Assembly (NCBI GenBank): GCA_039583875.1
Contig: CM077149.1
Coordinates: 152,646,416 to 152,710,415, forward strand
Direction: 5' to 3'
DNA: 64,000 nucleotides
DNA from: Platanthera guangdongensis
Taxonomy: Eukaryota > Streptophyta > Magnoliopsida > Asparagales > Orchidaceae
Shown: positions 32,702 through 43,447 of the stretch, piece after piece
Numbering within the stretch: the stretch's first letter is position 1
Layout of the letters: every line of letters starts with the position of its first letter
The notes under the pieces: model-generated
What the model saw: only the letters and a program-made list of their open reading frames with translations
Told to the model about the DNA's origin: nothing
Databases searched by the model: none
Program-made: the position numbers and the translations under genes

Positions 32702-33317
32702 AGGGTTAATTACCGGGACCTCTCCTGCGAGTTTGCATAATTACATGTACCTCGCCCCTATGTTTTAATATTACAAAGTCCTCCCCTCAGCGATAGCCCA
32801 GTTTACAATCCCACCATTCCATTCAAAATTTTCACCTACTTTATTAAAATGCGGTACATCCCCTCGAAGATTGCCCTGTTTACAATCCCACCCTTACATC
32901 CAAAATTTTCACCTAGTTTATTAAAATATCGTATTTACCCTTACTCTGAATCCACCATAATTGTCTCATTTTCACCATTTCACATTTTAAGATCCCGTTT
33001 TGCCCTATTTCAGCGAGACGTGCACTTTGCGACAATGGCGCAGGTCGTCTTCATCCATGAGACGCTTGCTCGATCTACTTTGATCTTCTTCGTCGTCTTT
33101 GACTGTGACCCCCCTACTTTCATGTCATTACAAAGGGTAAAATAGAAATATATTATATTTTATTTGCTGAATAATATACTTTTATTCATGTTTTAAACAG
33201 AGAATAGAGATAGTAAACTAATGAAATTTGAAGCCGAGGTCTTTGTAATATTAAAACATAGAGAGGAGGTACCTGTAATTATGCAAACTCGCATGGGAGG
33301 TTCCGGTAATTAACCCT
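32702..33317. mobile_element. MITE with about 85-bp terminal inverted repeats, copy 1
   Basis: AGGGTTAATTACCGG start and CCGGTAATTAACCCT end. The arms stay similar for about 85 bp, through GAGTTTGCATAATTACA and ATGTTTTAATATTACAAAG. It adjoins and is related to the previous element. The 98-codon ORF inside (32849-33145) is not recognised. Counterpart 60353-60968. Confidence 0.75.
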
Positions 33318-33654
33318 ATATATGTATATATATGCATATATATTTATTTATAGGTATACATGTATATATGTATGTATATGTATGTATATTTATAATATGT
33401 ATGTATATGTATATGTATATGTATGAACATAAGCAAGGAAAGAAATTGTAATATACAAGATGGAGAAATACATCAAACCTGTAATATATGAAAAATAAGC
33501 AAAATCATTACTTCATAATAATGTACAACACCTGTACAGATAACAACTCTAAATACAATACAAAACTTGCGCCCACTGTTAACTTCAACTCTATACACTA
33601 ATTACGGTTGAGGTAATTAGGGCAAGCCTCGTGTGTATATTATATTCACATTCG

Positions 33655-34514
33655 AGGACGCCGTCTCCATCAGACCGATGACGGATGCTTCAAGTGTCGC
33701 CTCTTTGCGATCACGCTGAAGGAGAAGGCAAGGGACTGGTTCCATCAACTCCCTCCGAGGTCGATCTATGAGTTCGAGGACTTGAGCCGAAGCTTCCAGC
33801 TCCGCTTCTCCACCTCCAAGAAGCGGAAGAGGAGTCCTGAGTCCATCTTCTTGATAATGCAGGGGGCCGAGGAGTCGCTGGCCCGCTACGTAGACAGGTT
33901 CCAAGAGGAGATCTTGGAGGTCCAGGAGATGCCAGAGTATGCTCTCCAGATGGCCTTCACCGTTGGGTTGAAGGAGGGCTTCTTCAAGATGAGCTTGACC
34001 CGGAAGGCCCCCCTTTCCTTCGAGGAGCTGATGGAAAGGGCGACAGAGGAGATTGCCATGGAGGCAGCCAACCCGGCATTTGTCAAGAGGTTGGAAAAGT
34101 TGACGGAGGTGGAGTTAAAGGAGCAGGGTGGCTCAAGGCATCAGGAAGGAAGAAGGAGAGAGGAGCAGAGACCTCAGGGGTTCCAAGGACAGGAGGGTCC
34201 GGAACCAGGCTGGAGGCAGCAGGGAGGACCAGCCCAAGGTCCAGGAAGAGCTCTCATCCAAGGAGGGGGAACTTCCACGGGGGCCAAGGGAGGTTCAACT
34301 TCCAGAGGCAGGCCCCGAGGCAACTCTTACCCCCGCCGCAGCAAGCCTTGGCAATAGGAGGGGGAAGAGGTACCGGAGAGAGCGCCCAGCCCGCCGAAAG
34401 AGGGGAGAAAGAGCGCTGCTGTACTGCGACTTCCACCAGGTGGAGGGGCATGCGACGGCTACCTGCCCCGAGTTCTTGGAGGTGAGGGGGGAGAGAGGCC
34501 CTGCCCAGCCGCAG
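33655..34514 (+). pseudogene. HL-4 gag fragment, left of the Tekay insertion
   Basis: Begins inside the Gag core and runs through the Gly/Gln/Arg-rich region and the CHHC knuckle (YCDFHQVEGHATATC). One-base losses relative to HL-3 near 33690 and 34265 shift the frame; the longest open piece is 33782-34357. The Tekay element enters just after the knuckle. Confidence 0.8.
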
Positions 34515-37270
34515 TGTAACGCCCCAGATTTTTTTTGTTTTGATTACGTACGCATGATGGGCGTTACGTTGGCTTTGACTATTGTTCGAGCATGGTTTTC
34601 CCGCGGGCTTGCGAGTGGCTGTTTTGGTAGCCGAGTTGCACGATTCCCCAGCAAACTGGAGTCCAAATAAGGGACTCGGTGAGGCCTCTTAGGGAATGGT
34701 TGCACTTTTTCGCGCCCGGGAAATGTTGCTCAAAGCAAGTTGCTGGTCCAGGAAAACCAAAAAAATGGTAAAAAGGTCTTAAGGCAAAACTGGTCTAGGA
34801 CGAGACAGAAACTTTTTTTCAAAACAGGAAATTTTTTGGGTAACACAGCCTGGGACACGGGTGTGTCCCAGAGCGTGTCAGTTGACACGGCCTGCGACAC
34901 GGCCGTGTCGCAGGGCGTGTCGAGGTTGTGTCGACGATCAGGCTTTGTCTCGACGATCGGGATGTGTCGAGAGGAGGCACACGGCCAAGGACACGCCGTG
35001 TCCAAGGCCGTGTCGTGTACTCGGCGACTGTTACTCGACGATCGTCGAGTGTCGGGACTGGGTGTCGAGTGTCGAGAAGTTGCACACGGCCTGTGACACG
35101 GGCGTGCCACAGGGCGTGTCCAATCAGGTCGACGCCCGCCGAAGGATTTCGACAGGGCGTGTCTTTGTGCCGTGTTTGGGAACACGGCCTGGGACACGGG
35201 CGTGTCCAAGGCCGTTTGAAGTCTCGGGATGTTTTGGGATTTTTTTTCACCAGACACACGGCCACAGACACGGGCGTGTCTGAGGGCGTGTTGGTGACAC
35301 GGCCCATGACACGGGCGTGTCACTGGTTTGGATAAGTCGGTTGACCACCGCTTGAGGCACACGGCCTGACACACGGCCGTGTCAGAGGCCGTGTCGAGTC
35401 AAATTTAGTGTTTTTGGCCGAATCGTGGCCGTCCATTCCTTCAGCTGGGATCCAAGGGCTGAAGCTTCTTCTTCTTCTTCTTATAGGCCGAAATCAGAGC
35501 AAGCAATCCTTCTTCTCCTTTTATCTTCTCTTCCTCTTCTTCTTCATTCTTAAAGAGAAAGCAAAGAGAGAAAGGCTCAAGCAAGGCAAGAAAAGAAGAG
35601 CAGCCGTCGCGGCATCGCCTCGGTTCAGGCAAGCGGTGTTCTCCACCCTTGCCAATCTTCGTTTTTGATTCAATTTTCCTAGCTTTCGACCTTGTGTTGA
35701 ATTCTTCCTTATTAGCCTTAGTATTGCTCTTTCCATTCCCCTATGCTAGTTTGTTCTTCTTGATTCAATTATGATGCCTCCTCTTGTTTGTTCTATGCTA
35801 GATTCCCTAGGCTAAATTCAAATTAGCTAAGTCCCTATGCTAAAATTCCCTATGCTAAATTCAAAGTAGCTAAGTCCTTACGTTAATTATGCTAAACGAC
35901 TTTGCTCTCCCATGTTTAGGTTTGTGATTCACGTACTTATCAATTTGCCCTATGCTAGCTTAATTCATGTAGCTAATTTGCCTTATCAAGAGAGGTGATT
36001 TTCCTTGATCAAAAACATATGATTCATGTTCCAAACATGTGATTTATGTATTTATCAAACTCTCTTATGTCATATAGCCTTACAAAGCATGTGATTTATG
36101 TACTTATCACACTCTACGTTGGAAAGTGATAGTCGTGTGTGAGGGCGATGAAAGGAAACGTGTTACCTTGGGTTATGGGGCGTTTTGCGAGGTGAATTTG
36201 TGAACCATGGCAGGAGCGTTTGTGTGAGCATTTTGCAAGGGGTGTGTGGTTTCAGCCTGTGGCCACCGGGTTTTGTTTTTGTGGTTAGAGAGACCACTTT
36301 GGCCCCAACTTGGGCTGGTTTTGTTTGGTGCGTTCCACTTTAGGCCGCCACCGATAAGACCCTTGCGAAATTGAACTTAACCGCTGCTATGCTTCACTAG
36401 TATCGTAATTTCTTGGCCTATGAATGATGGAATGGACATGTGTTTTGCCTTTTTGCTCCTGCGGTTTGAGCAGGACATGTTGAACTTGTACGCACTTGGT
36501 GCGTTTGGCATGTGTTTGGTGCATTTTCCACTTGTTTTCTTTACTTATATGTCATTGCTACGGGGTCGGTAAGCCCCTTCATGATACTGCTCTTCTTTTT
36601 GTTGTATCTTCGAGGATTGCTGAGGTATTCTTTCTTGAATGCCTCAGGTGCAGGTTGTAGCCGGTTGAGCGGCTAGGTTTGTTGGAGGCGTTTCTTGGGA
36701 GCTAACCGAGCTTACTTAGCAAGGTAGTTCTTTTCTTTGTTGTACAGACCTACATGTGCCCCAATGGGTTTGTGTCAGCTTGTTGGCGCCCATTGGTGGC
36801 TTACTTTACTTGTGATATATGAATACGAAAACTGCTATGTGACTCATGTAGATGATGTCTTTTTGCTCTTGGGAAGGATTTATGGTAGGTTTGCATTAGG
36901 TATTTTGAAGCTAAACCAAAACTATTATTGTATCTCATGCATACATGACTTGATAAATTAAAACGTAATTAAAACGTAAATAAAGAGGATTTCTTATAGT
37001 AAGATCACTATAGACTGCATATAGGAGATCAGCATAAGTAAATAAAGGATTTCCGCCGCGTACCAATGTGTTTTGATACCTAAGGCCGAGGGATACGACC
37101 ATCAAATGAACTAGTTTTCTTACATCTAACTGTTGAATTTCAATTCATAAAGTAAGCGTCAAGGGTTGCCTGAGCGTGTGCAGTTATCCCCTGCACGACG
37201 TGGCATCATAACCCGTAGTTCCTCTTGCTCTGATACGAAGTACTCGTTGAGGAAATGCGGGTTTGTGACA
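34515..37270 (+). repeat. Tekay-like 5' LTR
   Basis: U3 contains a cluster of CGTGTC/GACACG inverted motifs (34849-35400), including the 14-bp palindrome GACACGGCCGTGTC at 34896-34909. A CTT-rich tract lies at 35459-35560. ORFs inside are artefacts of this composition. Confidence 0.92.
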
Positions 37271-37272
37271 GT

Positions 37273-37283
37273 TGGTATCAGAG
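37273..37283 (+). other. Tekay-like primer binding site
   Basis: TGGTATCAGAG two bases after the 5' LTR, complementary to the 3' end of initiator-Met tRNA. Confidence 0.85.
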
Positions 37284-37939
37284 GGAGGTTTGCTTGACAT
37301 TGGTCGGGCAAACTTTCCTTTTTGTTTTGTGAGTGTAAGCATCATTTCATACACACACCGAGGTGCCATCAGTATGTCTTGGCCGAAGCACGTACACTAC
37401 ACTCATGACATGAATAGAAGTATACAGGGCATATTATGTAGTATGGGATGCATAATATGTGGTTGTATATGGATCCACCATAGGGGCAACATGTGAGGGT
37501 TATGTAGTATGGGATGCATAACCTCACCACATGGATGCGACTAGTACGTTTTCTTTTCTTCGTTGCATGCAATGTTATGTAGTATGGGATGCATATCATT
37601 GTGATGCGTACGACCGCTCATGGCATGCATTAAGGCCTTTTCTAGAATGCATAGCACAGCACGCATAACATAACATTGCATGAGCACAACGTGCCAAGCC
37701 AAGACGTACATGATGACACCTGTACACACATGGTTTTAGGTCAAAGATAGTCATGCATTCATGGTTTAGGCACAAGTTAGTGGGATGACGGTGAGTCATC
37801 TTTAGGTTAGGCATACCATCATCCTCAAACTCCCAGAGCAAGTTAGCAGTTGATGTTCATATTGTTCTCTGTATGGTCTGGATATAGCCGTTGGGTGTTT
37901 TGTTGGGCTTGAGCTTGATACGAGTGAACGTGTTATAGG

Positions 37940-39300
37940 ATGTCGAAGCGTCCAGTGACAAGGCAAAACTCCCCAATCCGAGGGTGAGTCTTCGGGCGCG
38001 CAGAATAATGCGCTGATAGATAGTCTTCGCCAAAGTAATGAGGCTTTGACGAGGCAGGTGCAGGAAGTGCAGTCCCAGCTTCAAGCTATGTCATCCGCTA
38101 TGTCTGGGCTGGCACCAAGAGGACAAGAGACGGTTAGAGGCCCCACTAGTTCGACTCCTTCCGTGGCAGTGACACCCCCAGTTGTGGTTCCTCCTGCGAT
38201 GACTTTCATCTCGCAGTTTCAACGACTTGGACCACCGACGTATGATGGAAAAGCAGACTTCGTGATCTTGGATGATTGGGTGATTACATTGGAAGAAATG
38301 TTTTGTGTACGCTGGTGTGACTGAGGACCAGAAGGTGATGCTTGCTGCCTATCAACTGAAAGGATTGGCGAAAGGATGGTGGTTACGAGAAAAGGAAGGC
38401 CTAAGGGCGGGCTGTTCGTGGGAAGCGTTCAAAGAACTGGTACGACGCAAGTTTCTACCGGCAGTGGAAAGGGACCGCCTGATGAATGACTTCTTGTACT
38501 TGAAGCAGAGGAAACTCACAGTTAGTGAGTATGACATTGAGTTTAGCAAGTTAAGTAGGTTCGCTCCGAGCTTGGTGACTACGGAAGCTGACCGAGTCAA
38601 GAGATTTTTTGGGCGGACTCCGCAGCGACATGCAGCAGTTCGCAAGTGCTTATGGAGCGATGAGTTACGCTACTGTGGTTGAGGCTGCGTTGAAGGTGGA
38701 AGCTATCGAAAATGCCAAACAAAGAGGGCAGCAGATGAGGCAGGGCAAGAGACAGCTGGTGGGAGAGAAAATGTCCCACGAGTCAGACGTAAAGAAGAAG
38801 AAGGAACTATGTAGCTTCTGTGGCCGAGCCGGTCACCCGTTTGAAAAATGTTTCAAGCGGTTGGGAATGCAAAAGAAGGAGCAGGTGCACGCCATTCAGG
38901 GTGCGCCAACCAGAGACTTGGAGTGTACATTTTGTGGGAGAAGAGGTCATGATGTGAGCCGCTGCTGGGCCAAAGATAAGGTATGCTTCCAGTGTGGCAG
39001 ACCGGGACATCTTCGCGCAAAGTGCCCACAGGGTCAAGCTGTGTTGCAACCCGCACCACTCCAGGCTTTGCCTCCACCTCCGCGCTTGGACAAAGGCAAA
39101 GGAAAGTTGAATGTGGTCTCTTCAGAGGAAGCGCAGACATCACCTCAGGTTATTTCAGGTTCGATTCATTCCTCTGGTTTCTCGTTTTGTGTATGCCTAT
39201 TATGTGTAGCTCTTAGTATAGCATATATACCTTATAGGAAACTTGAAGGTAAAGAACCGTTGGGCGCGTGTTCTGTTTGATTCTGGCGCGACCCATTCAT
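37940..39300 (+). pseudogene. Tekay-like gag with three CCHC knuckles, frameshifted
   Basis: Starts MSKRPVTRQ, is frameshifted almost at once, and continues in pieces (38046-38324, 38305-38682, 38609-39280). The Gag core is visible (LKGLAKGWWLREKEG, FSKLSRFAPSLV). Three consecutive C-x2-C-x4-H-x4-C knuckles follow: CSFCGRAGHPFEKC, CTFCGRRGHDVSRC and CFQCGRPGHLRAKC. Gag packages element RNA. At least three frame changes make this copy non-functional. Confidence 0.8.
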
Positions 39301-39707
39301 TTGTGGCGCGAACCTTTCTAGATCGGTATCATTAACACCAGATCGAGTGGGGAATGCGTTTTTGGTGAAATTTCCTTCCGGTGCTTCTGTGGTGGCAGAC
39401 TGGGGTCTTCTTGATTGTCCATTTTGTTGGGCGATTTCATAGCAAGGGCTGATTTCAAGGTGATCGAGTTGGACGATTTTGACGTCATTCTGGGCATGGA
39501 CTGGTTATCCCGCTATGACGCCGTCATCCAGTGCAGAGGAAAGCACTTGGATTTTCTCAAGGACAATGGTCAACCGGGAAGTGTTTATGGGGATTCATGC
39601 CAGGATACTCCAGGAATTTCGGCGGTATGTGTTCAGACGTTGTTTGTTTCCGACTGTTTTGCTTGTTTTGTCTCCGTTGTGGGACTAGTGCTGTTTTGCC
39701 ACGTTTA
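39265..39707 (+). pseudogene. Tekay-like aspartic protease, broken and cut by HL-3
   Basis: The catalytic turn appears as VLFDSGATHSF, then a frameshift; the downstream DDFDVILGMDWL motif is in another frame (39415 onward). HL-3 entered after the protease at 39708, and reading resumes at 46413. Confidence 0.75.
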
Positions 39708-41113
39708 TGTACAACCCCGTATTCGCGAAGAGTGGACCCAAAATAAGGCAAACCCGTTTTTAAGCTTTTTTGGAGATTTTGAACTCTCGGTGGCCAATTT
39801 TGGCTCTGGCTTGGAACATACTATTAGGGGGAGGAAGAATTGGCTCCCCCCAATGGCCCCTCTGTTGGGAGGGCGGGTGCGGCAAGTTGGCTAGCACCCG
39901 CCCCGGCCGTTGAGTCTGTGGTAGGGGCAGGCGAGGCGGCCGCGGCCTGGCGCTCGCCCGAGCGGCCTGCTCGCGGGCGAGGCGGCCAGCGGCCTGGCGC
40001 TCGCCCGAGCGGCCTGCTCGCGGGCGAGGCGGCCGCGGCCTGGCGCTCGCCCGAGCGGCCTGCTCGCGGGCGAGGCGGCCGGCGGCCGGTCTCGCCCGAG
40101 CGGCCTGCTCGCGGGGCGAGGCGGCCGCGGCCTGGCGCTCGCCCGAGCGGCCTGCTCGCGGGCGAGGCGGCCAGCGGCCTGGCGCTCGCCCGAGCGGCCT
40201 GCTCGGCGGGCGAGGCGGCCGCGGCCTGGCGCTCGCCCGAGCGGCCTGCTCGCGGCGCGAGGCGGCCAGCGGCCTGGCGCTCGCCCGAGCGGCCTGCTCG
40301 CGGGCGAGGCGGCCGGCGGCCGGTCTCGCCCGAGCGGCCTGCTCGCGGGCGAGGCGGCCGCGGCCTGGCGCTCGCCCGAGCGGCCTGCTCGCGAGCGAGG
40401 CGGCCAGCGGCCTGGCGCTCGCCCGAGCGGCCTGCTCGCGGGCGAGGCGGCCGCGGCCTGGCGCTCGCCCGAGCGGCCTGCTCGCGGGCGAGGCGGCCAG
40501 CGGCCTGGCGCTCGCCCGAGCGGCCTGCTCGCGGGCGAGGCGGCCGCGGCCTGGCGCTCGCCCGAGCGGCCTGCTCGCGGGCGAGGCGGCCGGCGCCGGT
40601 CTCGCCCGGGCGGCCTGCTCGCGGCCTGACCGGCGGCCTGGGGCCGTCTCGGGTACTTGGGGGCGGGGTGTTGGCGGCGTGCTTTTACCGCTGTGCCCTT
40701 GGAGGCGTTTTACCGCTCTGCCCCCCGGCGTGGGCGTTTCCTATTGGCCCAAGGCTTTTTGGGCGTAGGGGTATTTTGGTCATTTTTACCCCCAGGACTT
40801 GGAAAAAACTATAAATAGACCCCCTTGGGTGCCTTGGAAGGGGATCTTCTTTCTTAGTTTTTCTCCTCCCCTAGCTTCTTCTTGGTAGAGTTGAGAGAGC
40901 TCTCCAAGGCACCCTAGCTCGAGCATTGGCTAGGGAGGGGAAGTGCTCAGGTAGCCTTCCGGGTGTGAGGTGGGACCTCCGCGCTAGAGCCGAGGGTCTG
41001 TTCCTAGTTTCCCCAAGTCTTCGGTCTGTGACGTTCTCTTGAGTGTAGTAGGTGTGAGGTCACCCCTTCCCCAAGGTCGAACTCCACAGAGACCAAGTTT
41101 TTTGGTTTCAACA
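39708..41113 (+). repeat. HL-3 5' LTR
   Basis: TGTACAACCCC...TTCAACA. The minisatellite (about 39930-40630, unit 46-47 bp) alternates GGCCGCGGCC and GGCCAGCGGCC centres between GGGCGAG and CTCGCCC arms. TATA box 40810-40818. R/U5 has CCCTAGC, 10 nt, GCTAGGG. Confidence 0.95.
40810..40818 (+). promoter_or_regulatory. TATA box of the HL-3 5' LTR
   Basis: TATAAATAG after GGAAAAAAC, about 180 bp downstream of the GC-rich minisatellite; conserved across HL elements. Confidence 0.7.
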
Positions 41114-41116
41114 TTT

Positions 41117-41133
41117 TGGTGTGGTGAGCGTGG
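41117..41133 (+). other. HL-3 primer-binding-site region
   Basis: TGGTGTGGTGAGCGTGG three bases after the 5' LTR, matching HL-2 at 23745 with one change. tRNA not assigned. Confidence 0.5.
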
Positions 41134-41168
41134 AGAGTGACCAGCACAGAAGATCTCGGGAGAGTGTC

Positions 41169-42833
41169 ATGACGGGAGGTCAAGGAGGTAGTGACGATCT
41201 CGGCGAGCTCCCCACCCCAGGACCCTTTGTGGGGAGGCAAGAGTTCATGGCCTCCATCCAGGGCATCATGGAGATGCTGCGAAGCATTGCTCCTCAGGGT
41301 GGCGGCTCCACCCCGACCCCCCAGGAGCTAGCTCCCCCCCTCGACGAGTCGACTCCCAGGGGTCTAGGCGAGATGACCCCAGCGGGGGAGAAGGAAGTGC
41401 ACCAGGAAGAAGGCCAGGGAAGGAGAGGATGGACGATGGGGTCGAGCGAGACCTCACCGGCCGGGAGCTGTTCTCCAGCCCGGCGAGTGCCAACCTTCAA
41501 GGCGAGCAGGTCGCGCGAGTGGAGGTGGCAAGACCACCCCATTAGGGGGTCACCCTTCAGCGAGCTGATCATCTCAGCTCCCGTTCCCGAGGGGTTCAGA
41601 GAGCCAGACATGGCTTACTATTCCGGGAAGGATGACCCTGTTCAGCATCTGCAGTGGTTCGAGGATGCCGTCTCCATCAGACCAATGACGGACGCCTTCA
41701 AGTGTCGCCTCTTTGCGATCACGTTGAAGGAGAAGGCAAGGGACTGGTTCCATCAACTCCCTCCAAGGTCGATCTATGGCTTCGAGGACCTGAGCCGAAG
41801 CTTCCAGCTTCGCTTCTCCACCTCCAAGAAGCGGAAGAGGAGTCCTGAGTCCATCTTCTTGATAAGGCAGGGGGCTGAGGAGTCGCTGGCCCGCTATGTA
41901 GACAGGTTCCAAGAGGAGATCTTGGAGGTCCAGGAGATGCCAGGGTATGCTCTCCAGATGGCCTTCACCGTTGGGCTGAAGGAGGGCTTCTTCAAGATGA
42001 GCTTGACCCGGAAGGCCCCCCTTTCCTTCGAGGAGCTGATGGAAAGGGCGGCGGAGGAGATTGCCATGGAGGCAGCCAACCCGGCATTTGTCAAGAGGTT
42101 GGAAAAGTTGACGGAGGTGGAGTCAAAGGAGCAGGGTGGCTCAAGGCATCAGGAAGGAAGAAGAAGAGAGGAGCAGAGAGCTCAGGGGTTCCAAGGACAG
42201 GAGGGTCCGGAACCAGGCTGGAGGCAGCAGGGAGGGCCTGCTCAAGGTCCGGGAAGAGCTCTCATCCAAGGAGGGGGGAACTTTCATGGGGGCCAAGGGA
42301 GGTATAACTTCCAGAGGCAGGCCCCAAGGCAACTCTTACCCCCGCCGCAGCAAGCCTTGGCAATAGGAGGGGGAAGAGGTAACAGGAGAGAGCGCGCAGC
42401 CTGCCGAAAGAGGGGAGAAAGAGCGCTGATGTACTGCGACTTCCACCAGGTGGAGGGGCACGCCACGGCTACCTGCCCCGAATTCTTGGAAGTGAGGGGG
42501 GCGAGAGGCCCTGCCCAGCCACAGCCGCCGGTACGAGTAGAAGAGGTTCTACCCGGAGAAGGGGGTGATGATATATGCGAGGACCGGGTCGACGTGGGAA
42601 CCCGAGGTAGCATAGGAGTGATCCACGGTGGAGTGGGGGTTGAGGCCACTCGGAAGGCTAGCCTCCATGTCATGTACCGGAGAAGCGTCGCCTCAACCTC
42701 CCAGACCCCGCCCCCAGAGGAGAAGATCACCTTCTCGGTGAAGGACCTGCCAGATCATGAGGATCCGTTCTGCGATGCGCTGGTCATCCAGACGGCCATC
42801 GAAGGCTACACCGCTCTCCCGGATCTTGGTTGA
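41169..42833 (+). CDS. HL-3 Gag (best-preserved HL gag)
   Basis: The longest HL reading frame, 554 codons, starting MTGGQGGSDDLGELPTPGP; codons 5' of this ATG are open but have no ATG. Order: variable N-terminal region (1-125), retrotransposon Gag core (about 150-300; PVQHLQWFEDAV, WFHQLPPRSIYGF, ESLARYVDRFQEE), basic Gly/Gln/Arg-rich region (about 320-410), and a Cys-His-His-Cys knuckle (residues 423-436). The core fits Gag of plant Ty3 elements related to Athila/Tat. The frame runs into the protease domain but stops at 42831-42833 because of one extra C near 42813 that HL-1 and HL-4 lack. Gag itself looks whole and could form particles. Confidence 0.85.
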   Translation: MTGGQGGSDDLGELPTPGPFVGRQEFMASIQGIMEMLRSIAPQGGGSTPTPQELAPPLDESTPRGLGEMTPAGEKEVHQEEGQGRRGWTMGSSETSPAGSCSPARRVPTFKASRSREWRWQDHPIRGSPFSELIISAPVPEGFREPDMAYYSGKDDPVQHLQWFEDAVSIRPMTDAFKCRLFAITLKEKARDWFHQLPPRSIYGFEDLSRSFQLRFSTSKKRKRSPESIFLIRQGAEESLARYVDRFQEEILEVQEMPGYALQMAFTVGLKEGFFKMSLTRKAPLSFEELMERAAEEIAMEAANPAFVKRLEKLTEVESKEQGGSRHQEGRRREEQRAQGFQGQEGPEPGWRQQGGPAQGPGRALIQGGGNFHGGQGRYNFQRQAPRQLLPPPQQALAIGGGRGNRRERAACRKRGERALMYCDFHQVEGHATATCPEFLEVRGARGPAQPQPPVRVEEVLPGEGGDDICEDRVDVGTRGSIGVIHGGVGVEATRKASLHVMYRRSVASTSQTPPPEEKITFSVKDLPDHEDPFCDALVIQTAIEGYTALPDLG

Positions 42834-43305
42834 CAACGGAAGCTCCGTCAACGTCATTTTCAAGAAGGCGTTTGATGAGATGAAAGTAGAGCCAAGGAGG
42901 GTGTTGGCCTCGGATGGACCCCTGTTCGGATTCTCAGGGGAGAGGAAGGAGGTCGAGGGTAGAGTGGGGCTCCAAGTAAAATTGGGAGGAGTCTCGAGGA
43001 ACTGCCGGTTCGTCATTGTTGACGCTCCAAGCAGCTACAGCGCCATCTTCGGAAGACCCCTCATCAGCGCCTTCCGTTGCGTGCCGTCTTCATTCCACCA
43101 ATGCCTCAAGTTCAACTCAGGGGGGATCCAGGTCAGAGTCAAGGGAGACTCAAGGATGGCAAGGCAGTGCTACGTCACGGCCGTCAACACCATCTCTTGG
43201 ATGGCCAAGACAGAGGAGATGGAGAAGATCATGGAGAGCCTGAGCAGGATGGAAGTGTCCGGCGAGCAGGAAGCGGATGGCGACCACCGGGCCCAGACCC
43301 CCTGA
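42757..43305 (+). pseudogene. HL-3 retropepsin-like domain, frameshifted from gag
   Basis: In the next frame after the extra base, the protease signature VDNGSSVNVIF (from about 42829) and FVIVDAPSSYSAIFGRP are intact to the stop at 43303-43305. In HL-4 the same region reads through without a shift (52176-52949), so the shift is a private mutation rather than a family feature. Confidence 0.75.
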
Positions 43306-43359
43306 AGAAGCCTCGTCCCGGTAGAGTCCTGTATTCTTCTTATGTTGTATTGAGTCCAG

Positions 43360-43382
43360 CCCCCGACCAGCTGAGTCGGGGG
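43360..43382 (+). other. HL-3 post-gag-pro hairpin
   Basis: CCCCCGAC, a 7-nt loop CAGCTGA, GTCGGGGG: eight perfect pairs. Conserved in HL-1 (with a wobble) and HL-4. Confidence 0.65.
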
Positions 43383-43447
43383 GGTCATGTAACTCATCTT
43401 TTTCCCCGTTTGAGGATGTAGGATTTGGTATGGTTTGATTGTGTAGC

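Larger units (their letters stand above)
29191..33654. repeat. Duplicated host segment, copy 1
   Basis: Nearly identical to 56850-61298, sharing a DUF4228 gene, microsatellites, a LINE 3' end and four MITEs, with only scattered substitutions and indels. The match stops at TTCG (33651-33654), where the sequence switches to HL-4 gag. Confidence 0.95.

Noticed and set aside
36737..36961. 74-codon ORF in the Tekay-like 5' LTR
   Set aside because: Not maintained in the 3' LTR copy, which has a one-base loss, and no domain is seen.
42757..42833. Programmed frameshift between HL gag and protease
   Set aside because: HL-4 reads through the region in one frame, and the shift in HL-3 is a single extra base absent in HL-1 and HL-4, so it is a private mutation.
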